From: Arcuatula senhousia
Taxonomy: Eukaryota; Mollusca; Bivalvia; Mytilida; Mytilidae
DNA: 64,000 nucleotides
Assembly: GCA_963971305.1 (NCBI GenBank)
Contig: OZ020303.1
Span: 40,908,106 to 40,972,105, forward strand
Direction of reading: 5' to 3'
In this document: piece after piece, positions 1-12,830 of the stretch
Layout of the letters: each line of letters starts with the position of its first letter
Position numbering within the stretch: the first letter of the stretch is position 1
The notes under the pieces: generated by a model
The model's input: only the letters and a program-made list of their open reading frames with translations
Told to the model about the DNA's origin: nothing
Databases searched by the model: none
Translations under genes and position numbers: made by a program

Positions 1-620
1 CATACTGAAGCCATATACCAAATTGTAGTTGCTTAAAAAACTGTTACGAAAATTATCAACAATTGGCCAGTCATGTTGAAAATAGACCAAGTCGGTAAAC
101 AGGAAGTAGATGTCGGACAGACCTTATTTCGATATTCGCGATATAGGATCTCATGCTGAAGCCATTTACTAAATTTCAAGTCACTGACATGTAAATGTAG
201 TTGCTGAGAAAAATGTTATGGAAATTTTCAACAACTGACCAGTTGTGTTGAAAATTGACGAAGTCTGTAAACAGGAAGTAAATATCCGACAGACCTAGTT
301 TCAAAACTTGCGATATTAAAGGCCCTCTGTGAATTTCACGACACTGTGATACATTGTTGCTTAGAAAAATGTTACGAAAATTTTCAACAATTGATCAGTA
401 AGGTTTAAAATTGACTGAGTCGGTAAACAAGAAGTAGATATCCAAAAGACCTAATTTCGGTACTAGCGATAAAGAACATCATACCAAATTTCAAGTCACA
501 AGTGATATGTAAATGCTGGGAAAACTGTTACGAAAGTTATGGTGTGTACGGACGGACGGAAAGAGGTAAACCAGTATGTTCCCCTCTTCTTCGAAGGGGG
601 TATAATAAAGGCGTATTAAG
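1..620 (+). repeat. Tandem-core interspersed repeat (AGGAAGTAGA family)
   Basis: Three diverged units begin near 47, 218 and 371, at a spacing of about 155-170 bp. Each has a segment like TTTTCAACAATTGACCAG followed by GGTAAACAGGAAGTAGATAT. The run ends near 550-610 with GGACGGACGG and a GAAGGGGGTATAATAA-type tail. The same vocabulary recurs at 42.6-43.7 kb and 46.4-46.7 kb, so this is an interspersed family. The left edge is outside the window. No protein is encoded; the short ORF at 502-699 is a translation of the repeat tail. Confidence 0.6.
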
Positions 621-819
621 AAGAATTCTACACGTCAAATACCATTTATACTTAAAGTTAAAAGATCCTCGTAAAATTAGCAGAGTGAATGCAGAGTGAA
701 GAACAACAATCTTCCAACTCCACCAACAAATACACCTTTATTATTTTAATGAAGGAAAGCAGCAGCAGGCTCACATCCCATGTTAACGTTAAAATGTAGG
801 AAAAGGTTACCTAATTTCG

Positions 820-1045
820 GTACGGATGTTGATTACCATATCAAAGATGTACCCACTGACCAAATAGTATCCCTCTAACATTTACAGTTGCTGAGATATG
901 CTTTTACCCTAGTCATTCATGCAGAAAATCTAGGTCTAGGTATTTATACCTGTACGGTTGTTATCTTTTGTCTAAGATGCAGCCACTGACCTAATACCAC
1001 ATCTCTACCGCATGTAGCTGTATGCTGAGATATAAGCCTCTCGTT
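820..1045 (+). repeat. Diverged tandem repeat, CAGTTGCTGAGATAT family
   Basis: Two diverged units share AAGATGTACCCACTGACC- and ACAGTTGCTGAGATATG-like segments. The same pattern appears as two or three units at 46,020-46,330. This is a non-coding interspersed repeat of unknown class. The flanking sequence from 1,046 to 2,390 shows no gene or clear repeat structure. Confidence 0.45.
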
Positions 1046-2390
1046 ATTAAGCGGAATGATGACTTGTCAGCTGACAGAATGAAATCTAAGCTCATAGAAA
1101 AACATTTTTGACCAACAAGCGGCCCTTCATCGCACACAGACAAAAACTGACAAAACACGTTATAGTAAGTTTTAAAGCTGTCAAGCAAACATAAATACAC
1201 AGAATTTACAAGTAATTTACATCTTGATCTTCCAACATCTATGAGTGAATACCATTGCATATGAGAATCTCAAAATACGTAAAAATAATAGAACACGCAT
1301 CTGTGTGGGTTGTTGAACACCATGGTTCATGCATCTCAAAATAACTCTGTAGAGAGCAAACGCAGCATTCTAAATTCTTTCCGTCATAACACCTCCATTG
1401 TTTATATCATGAAATCAAAGATCAAGAAAGATTCTGAGGACATCAATTGAATCTGGTTAATGTTAACGACCTGTTATGAAAACGGCTTGGCTTCCCACCA
1501 TACACATAAAAACAGAAAAGTTATCCCACATAGCAATTTCTAATTAATTGAAGTAAATTGAAATATTGGGTGGATAATCTATCAGTATGCCGAAGTGCTA
1601 GTTGACAAATAGGTTTCTTCTTTGGTCGGCTATAAAATGATCAGTCTAGTATCATCGTTGAGCTATCTATCTAAAATAACCAGAGCAGTATTGTGGAAAT
1701 TGGCCATCATGACCAGCCTAGTACCGATTGGCTATCATGACCAGCCTAGTACCGATATTGGAATGGGCTATCTATATTAAAATAACCAAGCTCCGAAACA
1801 GAGGCTCATGACCTTACGCTGTCTAGCCCCATTCGGTGACAGTTAATGATCAGATACCACCTGAAGTACCCTCTCTCTCTTTTGTTTTTTAACTCAACTT
1901 TATAATGGACAGAGGTAAAATGTAAAAGATGTTTTCCATGAGCAAATACCAGTAGCATCTTTTGACGAGGAAACGGTCTCAATATGAAACTTCAAATTGA
2001 CTTAAAAACCATGCTTAATACGGAAAGGACTTGAAATGGATTTATGCTGACTCCGAGACTAACGAAATTGATTAAGCCAGTCTAATCACCGGCAGTGGAG
2101 ACGTTGGATGGAAAAGACAAACCACCAGGCCCTTAAAAAGTTCACCGCTGTCTGGAAGAGAGCCCACCAGCACCTCAACCAGTAAAAGGCTAACAACCGT
2201 AGTACACCATCACAAATTAAAGGTGTTATTACTAACGGCTATCAATCGATCCCAATCACAGCCAAATGCTGTTACGAGAATTCCTAAGAGGAACTTTTCG
2301 GATGTGATTTGGCAAATTAAAATCGTTATTTTCACAAAATGTGTCTAATGACCGTGGCCCCGTGTGTTGCTTTAAAGCAACAAAAAAACT

Positions 2391-3640
2391 AGAGGCTCCC
2401 ATGAGCCTGAATCGCTCACCTGATCTCTTATGCTAAAGCCTCTTACCAAGTGTGCAACATGGTCTACATGTACTTACTTGGTAAGTAACATTAAAGAAAC
2501 TAGCTAGGATAGATACAACTTTTAAGATCAAGAATACAAAGTTACAAGGCTTTCCATTTGAAAAAAAAACAACAACAAACAAGTTAAAATTGATTGAAAA
2601 CAATTAAAGGTGGATAACTCTTAAACAGTTGATCTGACAATTTCAGCCTTGAATTCATTTTTGTAGCTCTCAATAAGCTGAACAATTTTGCAATGCTAAC
2701 TTGTCCTCTAGCACTTACAGTTTTCAAGTTTAAGTCCAAAAACTGTGAAAATGGTCAATTTTGACGATTAAGGGGAAATAACTCCTATAAGGAGTCGTCC
2801 CACAACTTTGATTCAATGGAGAGTTTTCTAGTGCTTTTGATGCTGAAGAAGGATTGTTGCTTCGGATTTTCTCTATCTCTTATACTTTTTGAGCTATAAG
2901 CTAAAAACTATGGTCTGACCCCCGTTCTATTTTTAGTAACGGGGGCCATGTTGGTTATTCGACGTTCACAAATTTCACAAACTTGATAGAGAACTCCTAA
3001 AGATCAAGTGTATAAAGTTTCAAAGCAATCCCATCAATGGTTTCAGAGAAGAAGATTTTTAAAAATCAGTTAAAATTGATAGAAAAATCAGTTAAAGGGG
3101 GATAACTCTTAAACGGTTGATCTGACAATTTTGGCCCTGAAATCATTTTTGTAGCTCTCAATAAGCTGAACAATTTTGCAATGCTAACTTTTCCTCTAGC
3201 AGCTACAGTTTTCAATATTAAGTCCAAAAACTGTAAAAATGGTCAATTTTGACGATTAAGGGGAAATAACTCCTATAAGGAGTCGTCCCACAACTTTGAC
3301 TCAATGAAGAGTTTTGTTGAGCTTTTCGTGCTGAAGAAGGAATGTTGCTTTGGATTTTCTCTATCTATTATACTTTTTGAGCTATAAGCTAAAAACTATG
3401 GTCTGACCCCCCCCCCTGTTCTATTTTTAGTAACGGCGGCCATGTTGTTTGATTGACGTTCACAAATTTCACAAACTTGGTAGAGGACATCCTAAAGATC
3501 AAGAGTACAAAGTTTCAAAGCAGTCCCATCAGTGGTTTCAGAGAAGAAGATGTTTGAAGAAAAGTTAACGGACGGACGGACGGACGGACGGACGACGGAC
3601 GCATAACGATGACAATAGCTCACCTGACCCGAACGGAATA
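2391..3640 (+). mobile_element. Pearl-like element, copy A
   Basis: It starts with AGAGGCTCCCATGAGCCTGAA, the same 5' signature as the copies at 4.57, 11.15 and 31.07 kb, and ends after a GGAC microsatellite (3,568-3,600) with AATAGCTCACCTGACC. The core is a direct duplication with a 488-bp period: GATAACTCTTAAAC occurs at 2,613 and 3,101, and the two units read nearly the same from about 2,583 to 3,560. The 3' hairpin is degenerate compared with copies B-D. No coding capacity is visible, so it would need trans-acting enzymes. The assignment to the bivalve Pearl group, thought to be Helitron-like, rests on architecture only. Confidence 0.6.
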
Positions 3641-4014
3641 AAACAGAATATCATCATACCCTGGTCACTTTATAAAAGCTCTTTCTCATCTTTGAAGTAA
3701 TGAAGGCTCTAAAGTTTTGGCAGTTGGTAGGGGTAAGGGCCAGCGATCATTCAGACGGATTTCTGTCTTTGCGAAAACGATTTTGGTAGGGTCATTGGTA
3801 TTGTTTCTTGATAAAAATGTTAATATAGGGTGGAAAAACATTATCATTTACTCTTGTATCACCAGGTTAAGATAAGACATGGTCACTTAGATTACCATAA
3901 ATACAGTCAATACACGTTAATCCAACCAGTGTATAGAACATTTAACAGCAATGAGACGTACATGTCTGTTTTTGTACATCTGAGCACAAATGTTGGTTTG
4001 ACATAGAGTTTTGT

Positions 4015-4255
4015 AATGTCATCCTTTCCGGATTTGACCAACTCTAAATCGATCTTTGGCAACCTGACGGGTGTGCTATAGCAAGCAGGAACTGCTTACT
4101 CTTCCGGAACACCTGACTTCACTCTCGTTTCGACTTGAGTTCACGTTGCTGAATGCGGTTTTGTTGTAATGTGTGTGTGTTTTATGATGTTATGTGGTTG
4201 TTTTGTTGTGATGATTTTTTGTCTGCCGGTTTTGTCTTTGTCTTGACGGTTTTAT
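4015..4255 (+). repeat. Interspersed repeat family R2, copy 1
   Basis: It contains GGTGTGCTATAGCAAGCAGG followed by AACTGCTTACTCTTCCGGAA, then CACCTGA and a TTGAGTTCA segment. The same block occurs on the + strand at 48,486-48,700, in diverged form at 52,873-53,190, and reverse-complemented at 14,290-14,585. No terminal repeat was resolved and the class is unknown. Confidence 0.6.
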
Positions 4256-4566
4256 GATACTGATTACCCCTTTGGTACACCTTTGCTTCTTTACGTGTGT
4301 GGACTTGGACACCTTGGGATACGATGACTACATCGATACAGGTGAGGACTATAACCATGACTCTGAACCAATTCTACCAACACAGTGTTTGAAAGATTAT
4401 ATAAGGATAGACACAAGGAAAAACCAATGCGAATTTAACAGTAAGCTTACCCGCAGACGAAAGAACTAGTAAACGTCTGCAGGTAGCATCCCACCAAATA
4501 GTCGGGTTATTAACACTAAATCAGCAGAAATAACAATCAAAGTAAAGACAAATTAATATAGGAAAC

Positions 4567-5546
4567 GACAGGCTCTCAGGAGCCTGAATCGCTCACCTGG
4601 TCTTGATGTCAACCCTATGAGGAACTTTGTAGATCTGAATAAGCTGAACATTTTAGCAAGCAACAGCTTTTCTCTTTCAAAAGTTTTCATTCTGTAGGCC
4701 AAAAACGTGCAAAATAATATTATAAAGGCTGTCTGAACACTTTGACTCTATAGAGACTTTTGTTAAGAGCTTAATGTATTGAACATTTAAGCAAGCAACT
4801 ACTTTTCTTTATCTGCTATAGTTTTCATTATATAAGCCAAAAACATGAAAACATGTTTATTTAGGGGCTGTTATCCCTATAAGGGGTCATCTGACAACTT
4901 CAACCCTATGAATGCTTTTGTTGAGCTAAATGAGCTGAACATTAAAGCAAACAACAGCTTTTTCTCTATTTGTAATAGGCCAAAAACACTATTTTTCACC
5001 TTTAATGGGGCTGTCACCCCTATAAGGGGTCATCTGACAACTTCGATGAATGAGCTTAACATTTAAGCAAGCAACAGTTTTTCTCTATCTGCAATAGTTT
5101 TCATTCTATGGGCCAAAAACAATATTTTTGGCCTTTAAGGGGTTTAACCCCTATAAGGGGTCATCTGACAACTTCGTCCCTATGAAGACTTTTGTAGAGC
5201 TAAATGAGCTGAACATTTAAGCAAGCAACAGCTTTTCTCTATCTGAAATAGTTTTCACTCTATAGGCCAAAAACACTATTTTTTGCCATTAAGGGGCTGT
5301 AACCCCTATAAGGGATCGTCTGACAACTTTGACCCTGTGGAGACTTTAGTAGAGCTAAATGAGCTGAACATTTAAGCAAGCAACAGTTTTTCTCTGTCTG
5401 CAATAGTTTTCATTCTATAAGCCAAAAACATGAAAAAATGCTATCAGTTTTCACCTTTAAGGGGCTGTAACCCTTATAAGGGGTCATATGACAACTTTGA
5501 CCCTATGGATGCTATGTAGATCTTCGGTCCAGGTGAGCTAAAAAAG
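4567..5546 (+). mobile_element. Pearl-like element, copy B
   Basis: It opens with GGCTCTCAGGAGCCTGAATC, has about five core units built from AGCTAAATGAGCTGAACATT, CAGCTTTTTCTCTAT and GGGGCTGTAACCCCTATAAG segments, and ends in CTTCGGTCCAGGTGAGCTAAAA at 5,525-5,546. It is shorter and more diverged than copies C and D. It is non-coding and probably old. Confidence 0.7.
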
Positions 5547-5600
5547 AAAGTGATGTGAAAAAGCGAGGGCATGCATGATGAAAAATATAAGACTCCATTT

Positions 5601-5837
5601 CTTTAACGAACGCCTGGGTGGCCGAGTTAAATACCACACTATTGATCACTAGCCTATCACCTCTCAGCTGGTGTTCGAGTCCCGTTTGTATTTAACAAAA
5701 AGGGACTTTGTCAGTCACCTGGCCAACGTCGGTGGTTTCCGGTTTCCTCCACCATTAAAACTGACCGCCCTACATGGCCCAGGTGCGTCAATAAAGGTTG
5801 TTAAACACCAACACACACACACACTTTAACAAACGCC
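5601..5837 (+). mobile_element. tRNA-derived SINE with target-site duplication
   Basis: From about 5,612 the sequence looks like the 5' half of a tRNA(Leu)-type gene, with an A box at GTGGCCGAGTTA and a B box at GTGTTCGAGTCCC near 5,670. A conserved-looking middle (GGTGGTTTCCGGTTTCCTCC) and an AC-rich tail follow. CTTTAACGAACGCC at 5,601-5,614 and CTTTAACAAACGCC at 5,824-5,837 form a 14-bp target duplication with one mismatch. That supports LINE-driven retroposition. Pol III transcription from the internal boxes is the family norm. It is not a functional tRNA gene. Confidence 0.75.
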
Positions 5838-8800
5838 ACAGATGAAGTGATGAGCATGCATATGCAACTTTTTATCAGCAAGAACACTTTGTGTATTGAA
5901 ACATTACCCTTGGATTAGTTCTGAAACCTTTCAATGACATTATTCTCCTTTAAAAGATAGGTTGTTTTTGAGTTTTGTGCAATCTATAGTGACTGGTATC
6001 AAGATCAAGATCAAACATGAAGTATAGATATCATCATAATAAAATAATACGTTAGTATTACATAGATCACATTAAAATAAGGAGGAATACTAGTAGACCT
6101 GTCTTCATAGAACCTTGATAGGATGAAAAAAGGCTTTTATCGTAGACCAATGATCCCACTTCATCGATTTGAAATAAAAACAAAATAAGGAAGCAAAGAC
6201 TGATTAAAAGTCAATTTCCAAGTTAGAATTCAAACAAAAACTTCAAGCATTTAAAAATTTTGTGGCAAAATAATAGAAACATAGAAATAGAAATACATAT
6301 TTATTTATATATGCGAACGTGCGATATACAGAGTTTGTAATGTTTTAACACCTACACTTTTGAAAAGAGGAACGTGCAGGTCTAAACTTTCGAAGATAGT
6401 TCGTTTTTTAAATTATTAATTTCAAAAAAAAAATATTAGCCTCCTACATTTTAATCGGTCAAAATGATAAGAAGTGGAAAAGAGGTTTTATGTATGAAGA
6501 GAAAGCTGATTACTATTTGTTTGCTTCCTTAATGCCAAAAGATTCTCTCTTAACAATCGATTTATGAATTAAAAACAAGACATTAGAAACAGGCAGTATT
6601 CATCAAAAGCCGATTGCAATGGGCGTAGGAGGAACGACGAGTTGAAGGACAAGTTACAGCGGTATTTGTTTACATCTCCTAACAAAATGAATCTGTATAA
6701 TATCGAATTGATGGCGAACAACTTAGCCGTATATTCATAATATGGTTATGGGCTTATTTCGTGTAGGACGGTTGTGCGTCAGCAAATGTTTTTTATTCAG
6801 CTGCCCAAGATTAAATGAACACGATTAAATTAAAGAAGATTCAACTCTTCTTTTTGATTGGTGCTTCCTTGGAAGGGGATGCAGATTGATGACGTAAATT
6901 GTGGTCTAATTGTCGGAGTACGGTGTTTAATGAGAGCTCAGTCTTCCCAGGCCTAGGATGTTGACCCCTTTTCTACCTCTAATCACTGCAGTTTTTGTCA
7001 AAACAATACGTTGAGTTCAGTTTGGTCAGCAAATGAAAAGACCACGATAAAAGTACATGCATGTTATATAGAGCAAGATCATATCACTTCAAAATTAATT
7101 ATTTTCCATAGAAAATCTCAGATAGGTGATTACACGATCAGGTTTAGGATTTTGTAGGTAATGGTACAAATAATCATTATTTTACTTAAATTGTCATCAA
7201 AATGTTTTTCCTCAAGATATTGCATCTTTGCACAATTTGCATGGTAATGCCAATAAACGAGCCTTTTAATACTGATTTTATTATATTCAGCTTTCTGCTC
7301 ATTTGGGGAATCCATTCACGAAGTTTAGTCTTCATTACTATAGATTATAGAAAATAATGGCTTGAACTTGCACTAATTTTCCCTGGTCCATGGCTTTTCA
7401 AGCAGTATTAATACGGTTTTTCAAATAATATTTCAAATTTTAGGTTAGTGCGCACTAAAGTTTACAGTTGATTGGAATCAAGGACCAGCGTGCCCGCCAC
7501 GGACCATCCCGTTGGACAGGAAAATCTTGTAAGGAAGTGTATAAAACAAGAGGTCCCAGAAGATTTTTTTTTTCATTTGCACACCCTCCTGTTTGAAAAT
7601 TTCTGGACCCACCAAAGATCATGTCTATCAATTGATCGATTCGGTCATTGCAAATCGAATCTGATAACATCTGTGTCGTGGTTCAGTCAAAAGTATGTAA
7701 AGGTTAATCAGATAGGTCATCTGGACAAGAGTTTTCTCATATATCCATATAATGCAGAATTGAAAAAGTTTAGGACTGAGATACTTTTAGATTGGACTTA
7801 CTATGCATGCGAACAATACTATTTTTTTTTGGTTGCTCATATATTAGTATATGACTAATAAAAAGATGTAGAAAATTTGCAGTTGAAAGAATAATGACTA
7901 TATGTCATTTGTTGAGCTCATGAAACACTCGTTAATTAAATACATTGCTTTTCATATATTTTGTATTTTGGTAAAATCTATTTTTCTTTTGTTTGCTTTT
8001 TTTTTTTGTTCAATATGCATCACTGCTATAAACTGCACAGATATGATTGTCAATTCCATCTTTGTTGCAGCCGGACAAGACATATACAGTCTTCAAAAGG
8101 TCTTAAACGTTGTGGAATATTTCTTTTGGTTTTTCTAAACATTGTTTTCAATTGGTAAGTTCAAATTGCAAAATCGAGATCTGTGCGTAGTTTTAAAAAG
8201 TGGTAAAAATTAGCTAATTACCATTAACCTCAACTTCTGAATTTGAGAAGAAAAATAAAAATAAAAATAAAACATTTTTTTACGCGAGTAGTATAACTAT
8301 TTGATCAATATTCTTGCAAATCATCATGTTTAACTTGGCTTCTCCCTAATATTTTTTAATCAGTTTAAGTATGAATAGGAAAAGCATTCTTATGATAACG
8401 GGTTATTTCATGCATGCCGTTTGAAAGCTGGGAACATTGCAAATTTCTTAACACACAAAGTGTTTCTTTTGCCAGTGGCGAAATGTAACAATTAATCGAA
8501 TGTCTCATGACGTCATTGCCTTGGCATAATTAAATCTTCAAAACTTTTGCCCCACCAACCGATTTTAAGAACGTTATTGATCCTTTTGTTGTCATTTCCC
8601 AAACGACCTTGTTAGCCAGCAAACGTCACAGAAAATGTTTGGAACCATATCTTATGTCTTGCGAGTGGAAGGAATCTAATATTGACAATTAAGTTGACAG
8701 CCCGTAAGCCATTCTCCTACGTCATCAGTTTTATTGCACTTGTTGGCATTTTCATTCTCCCTAAGCAAGAGAAAATAATTAATTAAAATGTATGGTATCA

Positions 8801-11144
8801 TTATCATTAATCTGTCCATGCAATTAAAACATTTTCCTTCCTCGATGTGATCAACTTCCGATTAATGGAGAAATGGATTCTGCCAATCTGGTGATGGAAG
8901 AGAATGCAGATCGATAAAGTTTGTAGTAAAATATGTGTTTTATGAATGGAGCAGCATACCAGAAATACCAACACAGTGCATATGTTCTGTACATATGTGT
9001 TATTACACAAATGCAAAACGTTACATAATACTTTGAAAGATCGACATAGGCGTAAAGTTTTGCAGTATGTAACAAAACAGATTAAAGCACATTTGATTTC
9101 TTACAATTCAAATAACACAGCATCTGTTTTTTTAAACGTTTAGATCAGAGAAACCATTACATGCCGTTTAACAATTCTGAAATTGAATATTTGTTATCAT
9201 GTAAAATTAGAAGTAGGTCCGTAAGTCAGACATGCATATCGGTCAGTTGTCCAATCATGCAGTCCTCTAACAGTTTCCTGCACTGAAAGTCGTCCACACA
9301 AATATCTCTCTTTATATAGTACATGTATATGGATATTATTCGTGCAGAGTATATACATGATGCTATCTGTTTAAATTTGGTCATTATCCTCTTGGAATTA
9401 TCTTCTAGTGTTCTACTAATTCTTGTATCAATATCTACAAAATATACAGGAAGAACTACTATTGTCTAGACTGTGTAGTGTAACAAAGGGTTAAAGTTAT
9501 GGAATTATAAGGATATGTATACAGTTCAACAAACTGGCACCGATGAGTGAAAATGGTCTAGTTGTCTCTTCTGTCTTAGATTTTTTTTTTCATTTTCCTT
9601 GATACGTCTGCACCCTCCTGCAACTTTGTAAGGGTGAATTAATGTCTTCAATATTTTGGCAGTTTCTAGTAATCTCATGCCCGCAATTCTACATGATAAT
9701 GCTTATGTTTTGCTTAAGGTTCACATATTCTAACTAATTTCTTTAATCAAGTAAAGTAAATTGACCCTCTTGTGAATCTGCTTTTATATTCGTAGATGTG
9801 CATAAAATTTCATTTAATGTTCTAAAGAGCTTTTGGCTAATGCCTTTTCATTTAAAAAAAAAAGATGTACTTTGTGGTTTTTTTTACTGATAAGCAAAAT
9901 TATGGACTATTTGCATGTGCATTCGAGTTCGTTAACCATTCACCATATCTTCGTCGCTTCTATTTTTGGATTTCTTTGTGTAAAGTTTCTGTACCACCTC
10001 CAAAACGTTTCATTAACAAGAGAGGTACACGCGACAGTCTCTGCAATGGTATGCGTTGAGAGAATAGGATTCCTGGAGAGTTCAAAATATTATCAAATAT
10101 ATGATTATGATTGTTTCATGTTTTTATCACAGTTTCAACATTCGCAGAGATTCAGAAAGTAATATAAAAGTAAATTTGGTGAAAATCTCCTGTGCATGGC
10201 TTGAGGATGATGTGCCGAATATAAGACTCTACACCTTTTATATGTCTTGTTTTTTTGCAATATATCCAAAATCATATAAGGCAATTTGGACGTATAAACA
10301 GAAGAGAAAACCTGGTTACATAAGAGTATTTTTTAAAATTTAAAACTCTTAGTAGCAGACTTGTGGATACTTTTTTTTGTAACACAAAGGATGTGATGAG
10401 CTAAAGGACTTTAAAAAAGCAGGATTACGCATTGAAGATTAACTTCGTCTGCGTTTATCAATGTTTAAAATTGCTCGCCTATTCTTTGCTGATAAACTAT
10501 ATTTATCTAATTGAAGCCGTGTCGAATTAATTTCATTGCAGGTTTCCCAGCTCTTTTTTAAACATTTATCATTAAGCATCTCGGCGTGGCTGGTGCAATT
10601 TTGCTTACAAATAATACAAACTTTTGAAAGGCTATAATAAAGGGGACATAACTCAAAATCGGTGCAAAATAACATATTTTGCATTCAATCAATACCGATG
10701 ACGCAAGTAGCTTGAACTTATTTAATTTATAAGAAATTAGGTTTCCTGTCTCAGCCTTGACGTTGAAAAGTCTGGGGGATATTTGTTTATTGTTTGTTAG
10801 GACTTTTTTCTAAGGATGTAATACTTTAAGGTCAATGATTTGTTTTTAAACAAACATGCAACATCCTTTGTCATAACATAAATGTATTGATGTTGATGTT
10901 ATGACATGGAAACATACACTTTTCTAAATTCTAAAGGTCCCGTGCACCCGGCCGTTGCGGGGCTCGGATGGTGATAAGGCCCGCTGCGGAGCCTAGTTTG
11001 TTGTACTTGATGCGACTAGAGCTAGGTCACTAATTCACTCACTACTAAATTCTGAAGTGTTCATCAATCAAACGAAAAGTAGTGAGTGTTAAGAAGAATG
11101 CATTAATTTATTCATTAGAAAGGCACCATACATTATGTTATAAC
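5838..11144. other. Non-coding stretch, no gene recognised
   Basis: This is AT-rich DNA with only short stop-bounded ORFs on either strand. The longest, about 128 codons at 7,472-7,858 and about 109 codons at 9,833-10,162, show no domain, low-complexity phenylalanine or lysine runs from poly-T or poly-A, and no splice context. A small GC-rich island at about 10,935-10,995 stands out but matches nothing I know. I see no RNA gene here. Confidence 0.5.
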
Positions 11145-12724
11145 AAGAGGCTCCCAGGAGCCTGAATCGCTCACCTGGTCTTGATGTTGACCCTATACTT
11201 TTGTAGAGCTAAATGAGCTGAACATTTAAGCAAGCAACAGCTTTTCTCTACCTGCAATAGTTTTCATTCTATAGGCCAAAAACACCATTTTTCACCTATA
11301 AGGGGCCATAACCCCTATAAGGAGTTACTGACAACTTCGACCCTATGGAGACTTTTGTAGAGTTAAATGAGCTGAACATTTAAGCAAGCAACAGCTAATC
11401 TCTATCTGCAATAGTTTTCATTCTGTAGGCCAAAAACATGAAAAATCGCTTTTTTCAAAGGCTGTAACCCCTGTAAGGGGTCACCTGACAACTTCTACCC
11501 TATGGAGAATTTTGTAGAGCTAAATGAGCTGAACATTTAAGCAAGCAACAGCTAATCTCTATCTGCAATAGTTTTCATTCTGTAGGCTAGAAACATGAGA
11601 AATCGCTATTTTTCAGGGGCCGTAACCCCTATAAGGGGTCATCTGACAACTTCAACCCTATGGACAATTTTGTAGAGCTAAATGAGCTGAACATTTAAGC
11701 AAGCAACAGCTAATCTCTATCTGCAATAGTTTTCATTTTATAAGACAAAAACATGAAAAATCGCTATTTTTCAGGGGCCGTAATCCCTATAAGGGGTCAT
11801 CTGACAACTTCGACCCTATGGAGAATTTTGTAAAGCTAAATGCGCTGAACATTTAAGCAAGCAACAGCTAATCTCTATCTGCAATAGTTTTCATTCTGTA
11901 GGCCAAAAACATGAAAAATCGCTATTTTTCAGGGGCCGTAACCCCTATAAGGGATCATCTGACAACTTCGACCCTATGGAAAATTTTGTAGAGCTAAATG
12001 AGCTGAACATCTAAGCAAGCAACAGCTAATCTCTATCTGCAATAATTTTCATTCTGTAGGACAAAAACATGAAAAAACGCTATTTTTCAGGGGCCGTAAC
12101 CCCTATAAGGGGTTATCTGACAACTTCGACCCTATGGAGACTTTTGTAGAGCTAAATGAGCTAAACATTTAAGCAAGCAACAGCTAATCTCTATCTGCAA
12201 TAGTTTTCATTCTGTAGGCCAAAAACATGAAAAATGGCTATTTTTCACCTTTAAGGGGTCGTAACCCCTATAAGGGGTCATCTGACAACTTCAACCCTAT
12301 GGAGAATTTTGTAGAGTTAAATGAGCTGAACATTTAAGCAAGCAACAGCTAATCTCTATCTGCAATAGTTTTCATTCTGTAGGCCAAAAACATGAAAAAA
12401 TGCTATTTTTCACCTTCAAGGGGCCGTAACCCCTATAAGGGGTCATCTGACAACTTTGACCAAATGGAGACTTTTGTAGAGCTTTTGATGCTGAATCAGT
12501 AGCGTGGCCTCAGATTTCCTCTATCTCTTATACTTTTTGATTTATAAGCCAAAAACAGTAGTCTGACCCCCCTTGTCTATTTTTAGTAACGGCGGCCATG
12601 TTTTTTAACGGATCAAAAATCAAAACACAAGTTTGGTGCAGGACACCCTAAGGATCATTCATACCAAGTTTCATTAAATTCTGTTTGGTAGTTTCAGAGG
12701 AGAAGATTTTTGAAAAATTGTTAA

Positions 12725-12778
12725 CAGACGACGACGACGACGACGACAGACGACGACAGACGACGACGACGACGGACG
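12725..12778 (+). repeat. GAC trinucleotide microsatellite inside copy C
   Basis: Runs of GAC interrupted by single A insertions (AGACGACGAC) sit just before the terminal hairpin. Copy D has the same array with a different repeat count, so it is part of the element and length-variable. Confidence 0.85.
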
Positions 12779-12792
12779 CCAAGTGATGGTAA

Positions 12793-12825
12793 TAGCTCAC
12801 CTGGACCTTCGGTCCAGGTGAGCTA
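12793..12825. repeat. Perfect terminal hairpin of copy C
   Basis: A 15-bp perfect stem (TAGCTCACCTGGACC) with a TTC loop is followed by CTAAAAA. A 3'-end hairpin is a hallmark of Helitron-type ends. Copy D has the same hairpin with one mismatch (32,880-32,912), copy B has the right arm only, and a diverged orphan lies near 41.7 kb. Confidence 0.85.
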
Positions 12826-12830
12826 AAAAT

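Larger units (their letters stand above)
11145..12830 (+). mobile_element. Pearl-like element, copy C
   Basis: It begins AAGAGGCTCCCAGGAGCCTG (GGCTCC-CA-GGAGCC is a short hairpin) and then carries a core of tandem units. The marker ACAACTTC falls at 11,331, 11,488, 11,646, 11,804, 11,962, 12,120, 12,285 and 12,450, giving periods of 157-158 bp with two final 165-bp units. After the core come a unique 3' segment, a GAC microsatellite and a terminal hairpin. Copy D at 31.07 kb has the same order and the same two long last units. There is no ORF. The architecture matches bivalve Pearl elements. Confidence 0.75.

Noticed and set aside
7472..7858. 128-codon plus-strand ORF
   Set aside because: No domain, poly-T-derived Phe run, poor start context and no splice partners. 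Expected by chance in this much sequence.
10935..10995. GC-rich island as an RNA gene
   Set aside because: I could not draw a stable tRNA, snRNA or rRNA structure or match any motif. It is left unassigned.
11145..12830. CRISPR-like array because of the regular 158-bp period
   Set aside because: Units are contiguous tandem copies without unique spacers, in a eukaryotic mobile element.
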